From assembly GCF_002091635.1 (NCBI RefSeq), contig NZ_BDAC01000024.1, positions 19,824 through 83,823 on the forward strand: 64,000 bases of DNA. The letters run 5' to 3'. Origin of the DNA: Pseudomonas indica NBRC 103045 (GTDB lineage: Bacteria > Pseudomonadota > Gammaproteobacteria > Pseudomonadales > Pseudomonadaceae). Position numbers and translations under genes: made by a program. Of the stretch, positions 33,473-43,265 are shown piece after piece; position 1 is the stretch's first letter; each line of letters starts with the position of its first letter. The notes beneath the pieces were generated by a model. The model was not told where the DNA came from and did no database searches. It saw only the letters and a program-made list of their open reading frames with translations.

Positions 33473-34654
33473 ATGAAAGACGTCGTTATCGTCGCCGCCA
33501 CCCGTACCGCCATCGGCAGTTTCCAGGGCTCGCTGGCGAACATCCCCGCCCCGGAACTCGGTGCGGCCGTCATCCGTCGCCTGCTGGAACAGACCGGCCT
33601 GGACGGCGCGCAGGTGGACGAAGTCATCCTCGGCCAGGTGCTCACCGCCGGCTCGGGTCAGAACCCGGCGCGCCAGGCGGCGATCCAGGCCGGCCTGCCC
33701 CATATCGTCCCGGCGCTGACCTTGAACAAGGTCTGCGGCTCCGGCCTTAAGGCACTGCACCTGGCGGCCCAGGCGATCCGCTGCGGCGACGCCGAGGTGA
33801 TCGTCGCCGGCGGTCAGGAAAACATGAGCCTGTCGCCCTACGTGCTGCCGAAGGCCCGCACCGGGCTGCGCATGGGTCATGCCCAACTGGTCGACAGCAT
33901 GATCACCGATGGTCTGTGGGACGCCTTCAACGACTACCACATGGGCATCACCGCCGAGAACCTGGTGGACAAATACGGCATCGCCCGTGAAGAACAGGAC
34001 GCCTTCGCCGCCGCCTCGCAACAAAAAGCGGTAGCCGCCATCGAAGAAGGCCGTTTCAAGGATGAGATCACGCCGATCCTGATCCCTCAGCGCAAGGGTG
34101 ACCCGTTGGCCTTCGACACCGACGAGCACCCGCGCCCGGATACCAGCGCAGCCAGCCTCGCCAAGCTGAAGCCGGCCTTCAAGAAGGACGGCAGCGTGAC
34201 CGCCGGCAACGCCTCCAGCCTCAACGACGGCGCCGCCGCCGTCCTGATGATGAGCGCCGACAAAGCCGCCGCCCTGGGCCTGTCGGTACTGGCGCGGATC
34301 AAGGCCTACGCCAACGCGGGCGTCGACCCGGCGATCATGGGTATCGGGCCGGTCTCGGCCACCCGCCGCTGCCTGGAGAAAGCCGGCTGGTCCCTGGACC
34401 AACTGGACCTGATCGAAGCCAACGAAGCCTTCGCCGCCCAGTCGCTGGCAGTCGGCAAGGAACTGGGTTGGGACGCCGCCAAGGTCAACGTGAATGGCGG
34501 CGCCATCGCCCTCGGCCATCCCATCGGCGCGTCCGGCTGCCGCGTACTGGTGACGCTGCTGCATGAAATGATCAAGCGCGACGCGAAGAAGGGTCTGGCC
34601 ACCCTCTGCATCGGCGGCGGCCAGGGCGTGGCCCTGGCGATCGAGCGCGACTGA
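33473..34654 (+). CDS. atoB: Acetyl-CoA C-acetyltransferase (thiolase)
   Basis: This 393-aa thiolase has all catalytic residues: C88 ([10 protein letters not shown]), H349 ([10 protein letters not shown]) and C379 (TLCIGGGQG). It splits acetoacetyl-CoA into two acetyl-CoA, the step after CoA transfer by the two previous genes, or runs in reverse. It is 52 bases after dhcB with its own GGAGAG site, and is probably the last gene of the operon. Confidence 0.93.
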   Translation: MKDVVIVAATRTAIGSFQGSLANIPAPELGAAVIRRLLEQTGLDGAQVDEVILGQVLTAGSGQNPARQAAIQAGLPHIVPALTLNKVCGSGLKALHLAAQAIRCGDAEVIVAGGQENMSLSPYVLPKARTGLRMGHAQLVDSMITDGLWDAFNDYHMGITAENLVDKYGIAREEQDAFAAASQQKAVAAIEEGRFKDEITPILIPQRKGDPLAFDTDEHPRPDTSAASLAKLKPAFKKDGSVTAGNASSLNDGAAAVLMMSADKAAALGLSVLARIKAYANAGVDPAIMGIGPVSATRRCLEKAGWSLDQLDLIEANEAFAAQSLAVGKELGWDAAKVNVNGGAIALGHPIGASGCRVLVTLLHEMIKRDAKKGLATLCIGGGQGVALAIERD

Positions 34655-34780
34655 GGCCCACGGCTTGCGATGTGCGACACGTCGCAAGCCATTCTTTTCG
34701 TTCCTCCTGTCGATCCGGCTCCCTGCCGAACGACTACCTTTCAATCGCAGCCCATTGCCGCGACGACAAGGAGGAACGCC

Positions 34781-35278
34781 ATGCAACGCATCCAAACCAT
34801 CACCCCCTGCCTGTGGTTCGATGACCAGGGCGAAGACGCCGCTCGGTTCTATACCGGCATTTTTCCCAATTCACGGATCGTCACCATCACCCGCTACGGC
34901 GAAGCCGGGCGGGAAATCCATGGCCGCCCGGCCGGCGCAGTGATGACCGTAGAGTTCGAACTGGACGGCCAGAGCTTCACCGCACTCAACGGCGGCCCGG
35001 TATTCACCTTCAACGAAGCCATTTCGCTGCAAGTGAACTGCCGCAACCAGGAGGAAGTGGATTATTACTGGGAGCGCCTGTCCGCGGGCGGCGATGAGCG
35101 CGCCCAACAGTGCGGCTGGCTGAAGGACCGGTTCGGCCTGTCCTGGCAGGTGACGCCCACCGAACTGCTCGACATGATCGCCGACCCGGACGAAGCGAAA
35201 TCGCAGCGGGCATTCACCGCGATGCTACAGATGAAGAAGATCGAACTCGAGCCGCTGCGCCGGGCCTATCGCGGGTAG
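34781..35278 (+). CDS. VOC superfamily protein (PhnB / 3-dmu-9 type)
   Basis: This 165-aa protein opens with ITPCLWFDDQGEDAARFYTGIFPNSRI, a standard start of the 3-demethylubiquinone-9-methyltransferase-like VOC group. It continues with VEFELDGQSFTALNGGPVFTFNEAIS and LSWQVTPTELLDMI. Despite the old family name these proteins are not proven methyltransferases. A strong AAGGAGGA fixes the start at 34781. It is a single gene between atoB and the convergent oadB. Confidence 0.82.
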   Translation: MQRIQTITPCLWFDDQGEDAARFYTGIFPNSRIVTITRYGEAGREIHGRPAGAVMTVEFELDGQSFTALNGGPVFTFNEAISLQVNCRNQEEVDYYWERLSAGGDERAQQCGWLKDRFGLSWQVTPTELLDMIADPDEAKSQRAFTAMLQMKKIELEPLRRAYRG

Positions 35279-35343
35279 CGCGCCTACAGCCGGATCGAGG
35301 GAATGAACTGGCGGGTTCGCATCGACGAACCCGCCCCGTTCTA

Positions 35344-36480
35344 TCAGCCGACGAAGTTCAGCAGAACACCCGCCGCCACCGCCGAACCGATCACACCGGC
35401 CACGTTCGGCCCCATGGCGTGCATCAGCAGGAAGTTCTGCGGGTTGGCCTCCAGGCCGACCTTGTTCGACACCCGCGCCGCCATCGGCACCGCGGAGACG
35501 CCGGCCGAGCCGATCAACGGGTTGATCTTCTGCGTGCTGAACAGGTTCATCAGCTTGGCCATCAGCACACCCGCCGCGGTACCGCCACAGAAGGCGACCA
35601 TGCCGAGCAGCAGGATGCCCAGGGTCTTCATCTGCAGGAAGGCATCCGCCGACAGCTTGGAACCGACGGTCAGGCCCAGGGCGATGGTCACGATATTGAT
35701 CAGCGCGTTGCGCGAGGTATCCGCCAAGCGCTCCACCACGCCGCATTCACGCAGCAGGTTGCCGAAGGCGAACATGCCCACCAGCGGCGCGGCGTCCGGC
35801 AGCAATAGACCGACCAGCAGGCAGAGCACCAGCGGGAAGACGATCTTCTCGGCCTGGCTGACATGCCGCAATTGCTGCATGACGATGGCACGCTCTTCCT
35901 TACTGGTGAGGGCTCGCATGATCGGTGGCTGGATCAGCGGCACCAGGGCCATGTAGGAATAGGCCGCCACGGCGATGGGACCGAGCAGGTCCGGCGCCAG
36001 CTTGGAGGTCACGAAGATCGAGGTCGGGCCGTCCGCGCCGCCGATGATGGCGATGGACGCGGCCTCCTTCAGGGTGAACTCCATGCCGGGAATCCCCATC
36101 GCGGTCAGCGCCAGGGCGCCGATCAACGTACCGAAGATCCCGAACTGGGCGGCGGCGCCGAGCAGCAGGGTCTTGGGGTTCGCCAGCATGGGGCCGAAAT
36201 CGGTCATCGCCCCCACGCCCATGAAGATCAAGAGCGGGAACACACTGGTCGGCAAACCCACTTCGTAGAACAGGTGCAGTACGCCCGCCCCTTCGGCCAT
36301 GTCGGCCACCGGGATGTTGGACAGAATGCCGCCGAAGCCGATCGGGATCAGCAGCAAGGGTTCGAAGCCCTTGCGGATCGCCAGGTAGATCAGCCCCAGG
36401 CAGACAACGATCATCAGCGCCTGCCCCGGTTCCAAGTGATACAGGCCAGTGCTCTGCCAGAGTTTGAGGAGCTTCTCCAT
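35344..36480 (-). CDS. oadB: Na+-translocating oxaloacetate decarboxylase, beta subunit
   Basis: This 378-aa protein has about ten membrane spans and is the sodium-pumping subunit that decarboxylates carboxybiotin. The key acidic residue D150 ([10 protein letters not shown]) and Y176 (AAYSYM) have the same 26-residue spacing as D203 and Y229 in the Klebsiella enzyme. [17 protein letters not shown] and [18 protein letters not shown] are conserved-looking family segments. It is the last gene of oadG-oadA-oadB, 10 bases after oadA. Confidence 0.92.
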   Translation of the reverse strand: MEKLLKLWQSTGLYHLEPGQALMIVVCLGLIYLAIRKGFEPLLLIPIGFGGILSNIPVADMAEGAGVLHLFYEVGLPTSVFPLLIFMGVGAMTDFGPMLANPKTLLLGAAAQFGIFGTLIGALALTAMGIPGMEFTLKEAASIAIIGGADGPTSIFVTSKLAPDLLGPIAVAAYSYMALVPLIQPPIMRALTSKEERAIVMQQLRHVSQAEKIVFPLVLCLLVGLLLPDAAPLVGMFAFGNLLRECGVVERLADTSRNALINIVTIALGLTVGSKLSADAFLQMKTLGILLLGMVAFCGGTAAGVLMAKLMNLFSTQKINPLIGSAGVSAVPMAARVSNKVGLEANPQNFLLMHAMGPNVAGVIGSAVAAGVLLNFVG

Positions 36481-36490
36481 CGATGACTCC

Positions 36491-38269
36491 TCAGCCGATG
36501 GTCAGCAGGCTGTCGCCCACCGCCACCGCGTCGCCGACCTTGACGTTGACGCTCCCGATGGTGCCGCTCTTGAAGGCACGGATCTCGGTTTCCATCTTCA
36601 TCGCCTCGAGGATGATCACCAGATCGCCCTCCTGCACCGCCTGGCCGGGCTGGACCAGCACCTTGAAAATGTTGCCCGCCAACGGCGCGCTCTGCGGTTC
36701 GCCGCCGCCCGCCGGCACGCTGGCCGGAGCGGAGGACGCCGCGGCTGCACCGCCCAGCGGCTTGATGCCAGTGATGTCGCCGCCCTCGTTGACCTGAACG
36801 ACGAAGGACTTGCCGTTGACGTCGACGGTATAGACCTCGGGCTTGCCGGCTTCGCGGGCAGGCATTTCCTTGCCGGTCGGAGCCGGTTCGAAGGCCGCCG
36901 GGTTGCCGCGGTTCTCCAGGAACTTCAGGCCGATCTGGGGGAAAAGCGCATAGGTCAGGACATCGTCGATCTCGTCCTTGGCCAGCTTGAAGCCTTTCTC
37001 CTGAGCGATACCCTTGAGCTCGGCGGTCAGCTTGTCCATCTCGGCATCGAGCAGATCGGCCGGACGGCAGGTGATGGCCTCGCCGCCGTCGAGCACGCGG
37101 GCCTGCAGCTCAGCGTTGAACGGCGCGGGCGCGGCACCGTATTCGCCCTTGAGCACGCCGGCGGTTTCCTTGGTGATCGACTTGTAGCGCTCGCCGGTGA
37201 GCACGTTGATCACTGCCTGGGTACCGACGATCTGCGAAGTCGGGGTCACCAGCGGGATGAAGCCGAGGTCTTCGCGCACCCGCGGAATCTCGGCCAGCAC
37301 CTGGTCGAACTTGTCCTGGGCGCCCTGCTCCTTGAGCTGGCTTTCCATGTTGGTGAGCATGCCGCCCGGCACCTGGGCGACCAGGATGCGCGAGTCGACG
37401 CCCTTGAGATTGCCCTCGAACTTCGCGTACTTCTTGCGCACCTCGCGGAAGTAGGCGGCGATTTCCTCCAGCAGCTCCAGATTCAGGCCGGTGTCGCGCT
37501 CGGTCCCTTGGAAGATGGCGACCACCGACTCGGTCGGAGAGTGCCCGTAGGTCATGGACAGGGAGGAGATAGCGGTATCGACGTTATCGATGCCCGCCTC
37601 GACGGCCTTGAGGATGGCGGCGGTGGACAGGCCGGCCGTGGCGTGGCACTGCATGTGGATCGGGATCGACAGGCTGGCCTTCAGGCGCGAGACCAGCTCG
37701 AAGGCGATATAGGGCGTAAGGATGCCCGCCATATCCTTGATCGCCACCGAGTCGGCCCCCATGTCTTCGATCTGCTTGGCCAGATCGACCCACATTTCCA
37801 GGGTATGCACCGGGCTGGTGGTGTAGGAAATAGTGCCCTGGGCGTGCTTGCCCTGGCGTTTCACCGCCTGCAGGGCGGTCTGCAGGTTACGCGGATCGTT
37901 CATCGCGTCGAACACACGGAACACGTCGACACCGTTGACTGCGGCACGCTCGACGAATTTTTCCACCACGTCGTCCGCATAGTGGCGGTAGCCGAGCAGG
38001 TTCTGCCCGCGCAGCAGCATCTGCTGACGGGTATTGGGCATGGCCTTCTTCAGTGCGCGGATGCGCTCCCACGGGTCCTCGCCGAGATAGCGGATGCAGG
38101 CATCGAAGGTCGCCCCGCCCCAGGACTCCACCGACCAGAAGCCGACCTGATCGAGCTTCGGCGCGATCGGCAGCATGTCTTCCAGGCGCAGGCGCGTGGC
38201 GAGGATCGACTGATGGGCATCACGCAGCACCACATCGGTGATACCGAGTGCTTGTTTAACGGCAGTCAT
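36491..38269 (-). CDS. oadA: Oxaloacetate decarboxylase, alpha subunit (biotinylated)
   Basis: This 592-aa protein has a carboxyltransferase domain with metal-site residues D17 (LRDAHQS) and the HMQCHAT histidines. A Pro/Ala-rich linker follows ([18 protein letters not shown]), then a C-terminal biotin domain with the biotinyl lysine K558 in EAMKME. It transfers CO2 from oxaloacetate to biotin, giving pyruvate. A frame extension to 38434 exists, but [20 protein letters not shown] is the normal N-terminus and has AGGGAG upstream. Confidence 0.94.
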   Translation of the reverse strand: MTAVKQALGITDVVLRDAHQSILATRLRLEDMLPIAPKLDQVGFWSVESWGGATFDACIRYLGEDPWERIRALKKAMPNTRQQMLLRGQNLLGYRHYADDVVEKFVERAAVNGVDVFRVFDAMNDPRNLQTALQAVKRQGKHAQGTISYTTSPVHTLEMWVDLAKQIEDMGADSVAIKDMAGILTPYIAFELVSRLKASLSIPIHMQCHATAGLSTAAILKAVEAGIDNVDTAISSLSMTYGHSPTESVVAIFQGTERDTGLNLELLEEIAAYFREVRKKYAKFEGNLKGVDSRILVAQVPGGMLTNMESQLKEQGAQDKFDQVLAEIPRVREDLGFIPLVTPTSQIVGTQAVINVLTGERYKSITKETAGVLKGEYGAAPAPFNAELQARVLDGGEAITCRPADLLDAEMDKLTAELKGIAQEKGFKLAKDEIDDVLTYALFPQIGLKFLENRGNPAAFEPAPTGKEMPAREAGKPEVYTVDVNGKSFVVQVNEGGDITGIKPLGGAAAASSAPASVPAGGGEPQSAPLAGNIFKVLVQPGQAVQEGDLVIILEAMKMETEIRAFKSGTIGSVNVKVGDAVAVGDSLLTIG

Positions 38270-38294
38270 GCGAAAACTCCCTATCGGACCTGGA

Positions 38295-38549
38295 TCAACC
38301 GCGGCGGGCGCGGTGCTGGTGGATGGCGGACTGGATAGCGGCGAGCAGATCGGCTTCCGGCTCCGGTGCGGAGGCAGCCCTGACCGGCAGAGGAGCGACG
38401 GCAGGAACCGGGGCGGCCGCCGCAAAGCGCCCAATCAGGCGGGACATCAGGCGGATGGCGAATACCAGCAAAGCGAGGAAGAAAAAGACGAATCCCATGC
38501 CGAACAGCATGAGCTCGACACCCTCGAGCAGGAGTTGACTGGACGTCAT
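38295..38549 (-). CDS. oadG: Oxaloacetate decarboxylase, gamma subunit
   Basis: This 84-aa protein has one N-terminal membrane helix ([21 protein letters not shown]) followed by a Pro/Ala-rich linker and a charged tail ending in HQHRARRG. This is the layout of OadG, which holds alpha and beta together and binds zinc near its C-terminus. It is 25 bases before oadA. It is the first gene of the operon and has an AGGAG site. Confidence 0.88.
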   Translation of the reverse strand: MTSSQLLLEGVELMLFGMGFVFFFLALLVFAIRLMSRLIGRFAAAAPVPAVAPLPVRAASAPEPEADLLAAIQSAIHQHRARRG

Positions 38550-38776
38550 CGTAGCTCCTTTACCTGCGGCTGACCGCCGCGTTCTTTTAATTAGAAGAAG
38601 GGGAGCACCCGGAGCGCCATGCCCCGGGCAAACTGGCGAACCTTAGCCTGAAACGCGCGTTTGAAGCAAACGCCAGACCCGCCAAAGGGACATATCCAGA
38701 CGAAAAAGCGTCATTACGTCGCAGCGAGACAGGCCGTTGCCGCTTCGTATCTTTGGTCGAAACGGCAATCTTCCTT

Positions 38777-40219
38777 TTAGAGTAGGAACAGCGTGGCCAG
38801 GCCGAGGAAAATGAAGAAGCCGCCGCTGTCGGTCATCGCCGTGATCATGACACTGGAGCCCATGGCCGGGTCGCGACCAAGGCGTACCAGTGTCATGGGA
38901 ATCAGCACCCCCATCAACGCGGCCAGCAGCAGGTTCAGGGTCATCGCCGCCGTCATTACCACGCCCAGCGACCAACTGCCGTACAGGCCATAGGCGACTG
39001 CGCCGATGACACCGCCCCAGACCAAGCCGTTGATCAAGGCCACCACCAGTTCCTTGCGCAGCAGCCGCGAGGTATTGCCGGTGCCGACCTGATCCAGCGC
39101 CATGGCGCGCACGATCATGGTGATGGTCTGGTTGCCGGAGTTGCCGCCGATGCCGGCGACGATGGGCATCAGCGCCGCGAGGGCCACCAGCTTCTCGATG
39201 GAGCCTTCGAACATGCCGATCACTCGCGAGGCGACGAAGGCGGTGATCAGGTTGATTGCCAGCCAGGCCCAGCGGTTGCGCACCGATTTCCAGACCGAGG
39301 CGAAGATGTCTTCCTCTTCGCGCAGACCGGCCATGCTGAGGACTTCGCTTTCGCTCTCCTCACGGATCAGGTCGACCATGGCGTCGATGGTCAGACGGCC
39401 GATCAGCTTGCCGTTCTTCTCCACCACCGGTGCGGAAATCAGGTCATAGCGTTCGAACGCCTGGGCGGCGTCATAGGCATCGTCGTCCGGATGGAAACTC
39501 ACCGGATCGTTGGCCATCACCTCGGCCACCAACTTCTCAGGGTCGTTGACCAGCAGGCGCTTGATCGACAGCACACCCTTGAGGATGCCGTCGTAGTCCA
39601 CTACGAACAGCTTGTCGGTGTGCCCCGGCAGTTCCTTCAGACGGCGCAGGTAGCGCAGCACCACTTCGAGGGCGACGTCATCGCGGATGGTGACCATCTC
39701 GAAGTCCATCAGGGCACCGACCTGGTCCTCCTCGTAGGACAACGCCGAACGCACGCGCTCGCGCTGCTGGGCATCGAGGGATTCCATGAGCTCATGGACG
39801 ACATCGCGCGGCAGTTCGGGCGCCAAGTCGGCCAGTTCATCGGCATCCATCTCCTTCGCGGCAGCGAGGATCTCGTGATCGTCCATGTCGGCGATCAGCG
39901 ACTCGCGCACGGCGTCGGATACTTCGAGGAGGATGTCGCCGTCGCGCTCGGCCTTGACCAACTGCCAGACGGTCAGGCGGTCGTTCAGCGGCAGGGCTTC
40001 GAGGATATGGGCGACGTCGGCGGGGTGCAGTTCATCGAGCTTGCGTTGCAGCTCGGCGAGGTTCTGCCGATGGACCAGGTTTTCCACCAGTTCGTGATGG
40101 TGGCCTTCCTGGCGATGAGTCAGGTCTTCGACCAGCTTGTGCCGGTGCAGGAGGTCGATCACCTGCGACAGACGGTCTTGCAGGCTCTCTTGCGGCTTTT
40201 TGGCTTCTACTTCAGTCAT
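38777..40219 (-). CDS. mgtE: Magnesium transporter MgtE
   Basis: This 480-aa protein has an N-terminal superhelical domain (LHPADVAHILEALPLNDRLTVWQLV...), two CBS domains (LFVVDYDGILKGVLSIKRLLVNDPEKLVAEV and AQAFERYDLISAPVVEKNGKLIGRLTID), and a five-span membrane pore (MPIVAGIGGNSGNQTITMIVRAMALDQV). MgtE is a Mg2+-gated Mg2+ channel. In P. aeruginosa mgtE also affects type III secretion, as I recall. It has a ~160-base leader with an AGCCCC/GGGGCT hairpin at 40331-40345. Confidence 0.94.
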   Translation of the reverse strand: MTEVEAKKPQESLQDRLSQVIDLLHRHKLVEDLTHRQEGHHHELVENLVHRQNLAELQRKLDELHPADVAHILEALPLNDRLTVWQLVKAERDGDILLEVSDAVRESLIADMDDHEILAAAKEMDADELADLAPELPRDVVHELMESLDAQQRERVRSALSYEEDQVGALMDFEMVTIRDDVALEVVLRYLRRLKELPGHTDKLFVVDYDGILKGVLSIKRLLVNDPEKLVAEVMANDPVSFHPDDDAYDAAQAFERYDLISAPVVEKNGKLIGRLTIDAMVDLIREESESEVLSMAGLREEEDIFASVWKSVRNRWAWLAINLITAFVASRVIGMFEGSIEKLVALAALMPIVAGIGGNSGNQTITMIVRAMALDQVGTGNTSRLLRKELVVALINGLVWGGVIGAVAYGLYGSWSLGVVMTAAMTLNLLLAALMGVLIPMTLVRLGRDPAMGSSVMITAMTDSGGFFIFLGLATLFLL

Positions 40220-40548
40220 AGCGCGCTCCGCCCCCAGTTGGCGGGCACGCCATAGGGGCTCAATCGGTCTTTACGTTCAACAATCGCGGTTCGGAGTAAC
40301 TACTGGGTAAGTCCATGGTGGTATCCCACAAGCCCCGGCGGGGCTGACGCGGGCAATGATACACCGAGCCGGCCATTTGCGCGTGACAAAAACTTGGCAA
40401 GAACAAGTGTTTGCAGCAAAAACCTCAGCGCAACCTGACCCTGTTTCGTTGCGACGCCAACCATGTCATGGAAGACACGCAACGGACGTCAAGGAAGCCT
40501 CCCGACAAAGCCCTTAGCGTGTACGGGCATTCGTCAGGAGGACTCCCC
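40220..40548. other. Divergent intergenic region between mgtE and DUF4124 gene
   Basis: No gene is supported in these 329 bases. The mgtE side holds a short GC hairpin (AGCCCC-GGC-GGGGCT, 40331-40345). I saw no features of a Mg2+ riboswitch that I could support. The other side has AGGAGGA right before the next start. Confidence 0.5.
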
Positions 40549-41040
40549 ATGCAAGGACTGCTACGCGCCACGCTCTGCGCGGCACTGCTCTACCCTTCTC
40601 CCACCCTGTTGGCTTCGACCGTCTTTCGCTGCGTCGATGCGACCGGCCATGTCACCTTCACCCTGAACGGCTGCCCCACCGACCAGGATCAGCAGTTGCA
40701 GGATGCCCACAACCCCACCCCAGGCGGAGGCAAGCCGGTTCCGATGGCCAAGCCGGGCAAGGCCGCCCGCCAGGAGAGGCGGGAAACGGGCGCGGTGCTC
40801 GTGGTAGGCGAGCGCCAGGATGGCTGCGGCAACCAGGTGACCGGCACTGCCCGCCGGGAAGCAATGGTCAAGCAAGAGATACGCGCCGGTATGACACGGG
40901 CAGACGTGGAAAGCGCGTTGGGCAAGCCGGACCGCATCAGCCGGCAGAACGGCCAGACCCGCTACCACTACCGGGATGCGAAGGGAAACAGCCGGCAAGT
41001 GAGCTTCGACGAATCCGGCTGCGTGAGAGGAAAGCGCTGA
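40549..41040 (+). CDS. DUF4124 / BamE-like periplasmic protein
   Basis: This 163-aa protein has a signal peptide (LLRATLCAALLYPSPTLLA). A DUF4124-like start follows (STVFRCVDATGHVTFTLNGCP), then a C-terminal segment, VKQEIRAGMTRADVESALGKPDRI...YHYRDAKGNSRQVSFDESG, like the BamE/OmlA fold. The start at 40549 follows AGGAGGA. Function unknown. In PAO1 the neighbouring interval between mgtE and the tRNAs holds the alp lysis genes, as I recall; here only this gene is present. Confidence 0.75.
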   Translation: MQGLLRATLCAALLYPSPTLLASTVFRCVDATGHVTFTLNGCPTDQDQQLQDAHNPTPGGGKPVPMAKPGKAARQERRETGAVLVVGERQDGCGNQVTGTARREAMVKQEIRAGMTRADVESALGKPDRISRQNGQTRYHYRDAKGNSRQVSFDESGCVRGKR

Positions 41041-41046
41041 AACGAA

Positions 41047-41073
41047 AAAGGCCTGCATCGCTGCAGGCCTTTT
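41047..41073. terminator. Bidirectional terminator
   Basis: AAAGGCCTGCA-TCGC-TGCAGGCCTTT is a perfect 11-bp stem with T-runs on both sides. It serves the DUF4124 gene (plus strand) and the tRNA-Arg (minus strand). A decayed copy with mismatches lies at about 41196-41221, between the two tRNA-Arg genes. Confidence 0.88.
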
Positions 41074-41078
41074 CGATA

Positions 41079-41155
41079 TGGCGCACTCAGGAGGATTCGA
41101 ACCTCCGACCGCCCGGTTCGTAGCCGGGTACTCTATCCAGCTGAGCTATGAGTGC
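41079..41155 (-). tRNA. tRNA-Arg (anticodon ACG), copy 2
   Basis: This 77-nt tRNA has acceptor GCACTCA/TGAGTGC and an encoded CCA. Anticodon stem CCCGG/CCGGG surrounds CTACGAA, giving ACG, read as ICG after deamination. It is identical to the copy 150 bases away. Confidence 0.95.
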
Positions 41156-41228
41156 GTGTGGTGCTTTTAGACCAGATCACCGCTGGTTGAAACAAAATGG
41201 CCTGCATCGCTGCAAGCCATCCTCGATA

Positions 41229-41305
41229 TGGCGCACTCAGGAGGATTCGAACCTCCGACCGCCCGGTTCGTAGCCGGGTACTCTATCCAGCTGAGCTATG
41301 AGTGC
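41229..41305 (-). tRNA. tRNA-Arg (anticodon ACG), copy 1
   Basis: The sequence is the same 77 nt as the neighbouring tRNA-Arg. Flanking bases, including the terminator-like hairpin, are also partly shared, so the pair arose by a 150-base tandem duplication. Confidence 0.95.
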
Positions 41306-41408
41306 GTGGGCTGCGCATTATAGGGATCGAAATCCGATTATCAAGTGCTTTTTCGAATAAGCTCAATCACTTACCGCTTCAGCACCTGCATCACACCCTA
41401 GGTAATGC

Positions 41409-41501
<93 letters not shown>

Positions 41502-41563
41502 GCAACACGGGGCGCATCATACCCATCTTTGCCCCGCTTGCAAAGCCAAAAATTAGAGAAAAA

Positions 41564-41749
41564 TTAGTGGCTTGGTTCTTGATCTTTCTCTTTCTGGATT
41601 CTCTGGTAGATCTCTTCACGGTGCACGGCCACCTCCTTCGGGGCATTGACGCCTATGCGCACCTGATTGCCTTTCACTCCCAACACGGTGACAGTCACCT
41701 CATCACCAACCATCAGGGTCTCTCCGACCCGGCGAGTCAGAATCAGCAT
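41564..41749 (-). CDS. rsmA: Carbon storage / post-transcriptional regulator RsmA
   Basis: This 61-aa CsrA-family protein has [34 protein letters not shown] and the RNA-contact residue R44 in [10 protein letters not shown]. It binds GGA motifs in mRNA leaders and represses translation of biofilm, secretion and secondary-metabolite genes, and is itself titrated by RsmY/RsmZ RNAs. Length is exactly that of P. aeruginosa RsmA. AAGGAG lies before the ATG. It sits between lysC and tRNA-Ser, the conserved order. Confidence 0.97.
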   Translation of the reverse strand: MLILTRRVGETLMVGDEVTVTVLGVKGNQVRIGVNAPKEVAVHREEIYQRIQKEKDQEPSH

Positions 41750-41892
41750 TCCTTTCTCCTTCACGGTACAGGACCAACAGTCTGCAAAAAGAAAAATGGT
41801 GTCAGCGCTCGGCCGAACGGCCGGACCTACACCCAAGTATTGACCAGCCCGGATAAAAGGAAAGTTCCTCCGGGCCAGTCAAAAAAGACGAA

Positions 41893-41915
41893 AGGCGCGG
41901 GTTTCGTCCGCGCCT
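41893..41915 (-). terminator. Terminator of lysC
   Basis: On the minus strand AGGCGCGG-N7-CCGCGCCT is followed by TTCGTCTTTTTT. It lies 15 bases after the lysC stop and separates it from the rsmA promoter. Confidence 0.87.
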
Positions 41916-41929
41916 TCCGGGTCAAAGCC

Positions 41930-43165
41930 TCACTCGCCCTGTCGGGCCGGAGCGTCCAGCTCGAAAGCGGTATGCAGCGCACGCACCGCCAGCTCCAGGT
42001 ACTTCTCCTCGATCACCACGGACACCTTGATTTCGGAGGTGGAGATCATCTGGATGTTGATGCTTTCCTTGGCCAGCGCCTCGAACATGCGGCTGGCAAC
42101 CCCGGCGTGGGAGCGCATGCCGACGCCGACGATGGAAACCTTGGCGATCTTGGTGTCACCAACCACTTCGCGGGCACCGATCTCGCGGGCGGTGCTTTCC
42201 AACACCTGCAGCGCGTTATGGTAGTCGTTGCGGTGCACGGTGAAGGTGAAGTCGGTGGTGTTATCGTGTGCGACGTTCTGCACGATCATGTCCACTTCAA
42301 TGTTGGCGGCGCTGATCGGGCCGAGGATCTTGAAGGCCACGCCGGGGGTATCCGGCACGCCACGGATGGTCAGCTTGGCTTCGTCGCGGTTGAAGGCGAT
42401 GCCGGAAATGATCGGCTGTTCCATGGATTCCTCTTCATCAAGGGTAATGAGGGTGCCCGGACCCTCCTGGAAGCTGTGCAGCACGCGCAGCGGAACATTG
42501 TACTTGCCGGCGAACTCCACCGAACGGATCTGCAGCACCTTGGAGCCGAGGCTGGCCATTTCCAGCATTTCCTCGAAGGTGATCTTGTCCAGGCGACGGG
42601 CCTGCGGCACCACGCGCGGATCGGTGGTGTAGACACCGTCGACGTCGGTGTAGATCTGGCATTCGTCGGCCTTCAGGGCCGCCGCCAGCGCCACACCGGT
42701 GGTATCGGAACCGCCACGGCCGAGCGTGGTGATGTTGCCGTGCTCGTCGACGCCCTGGAAACCGGCGACCACTACCACCCGGCCAGCCTTGAGGTCGGCA
42801 CGGATCTTCTGGTCGTCGATCTGCAGGATGCGCGCCTTGTTGTGCGCGCTGTCGGTCAGGATGCGGACTTGGTTGCCGGTGTAGGAAATCGCCGGAACGC
42901 CGCGTTTGATCAGTGCCATGGCCAGCAGCGCGATGGTCACCTGCTCGCCGGTGGAGACCATCACGTCCAGCTCGCGCGGTACCGGCTGTTCGCTGATCTG
43001 CTTGGCGAGGTCGATCAGGCGGTTGGTCTCGCCACTCATGGCTGAGACCACGATCACCAGATCGTTGCCCGCCTCGTGGAACTTCTTCACCTTCTCGGCC
43101 ACTTGCTCGATCCGCTCGACGCTACCGACCGAGGTGCCCCCAAATTTCTGTACGATCAAAGCCAT
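41930..43165 (-). CDS. lysC: Aspartate kinase
   Basis: This 411-aa protein begins with VQKFGGTSVGSVERIEQVA (ATP/aspartate site) and carries GRGGSDTTGVALAAAL and FEEMLEMASLGSKVLQ. Two C-terminal ACT domains (KLTIRGVPDTPGVAFKILGPISAANIEVDMIVQN and KVSIVGVGMRSHAGVASRMFEAL) make it subject to feedback by lysine and threonine. It phosphorylates aspartate, the entry step to Lys, Thr, Met and DAP. It is a single ORF; an internal start for a beta subunit is possible, as in other LysC proteins. Confidence 0.96.
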   Translation of the reverse strand: MALIVQKFGGTSVGSVERIEQVAEKVKKFHEAGNDLVIVVSAMSGETNRLIDLAKQISEQPVPRELDVMVSTGEQVTIALLAMALIKRGVPAISYTGNQVRILTDSAHNKARILQIDDQKIRADLKAGRVVVVAGFQGVDEHGNITTLGRGGSDTTGVALAAALKADECQIYTDVDGVYTTDPRVVPQARRLDKITFEEMLEMASLGSKVLQIRSVEFAGKYNVPLRVLHSFQEGPGTLITLDEEESMEQPIISGIAFNRDEAKLTIRGVPDTPGVAFKILGPISAANIEVDMIVQNVAHDNTTDFTFTVHRNDYHNALQVLESTAREIGAREVVGDTKIAKVSIVGVGMRSHAGVASRMFEALAKESINIQMISTSEIKVSVVIEEKYLELAVRALHTAFELDAPARQGE

Positions 43166-43265
43166 TTCAAAGCCGCCTAATCCCGTGAAGGGCGCCCATT
43201 AAACATTCAACGCGGCTTACCTGCCAAGGCCCGCCGGGCGTGGGGCGGCGCCTTGGCCGAGGGAC

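Noticed and set aside
40220..40380. Mg2+ riboswitch (M-box) before mgtE
   Set aside because: Only a short GC hairpin is visible; no conserved M-box core could be traced.
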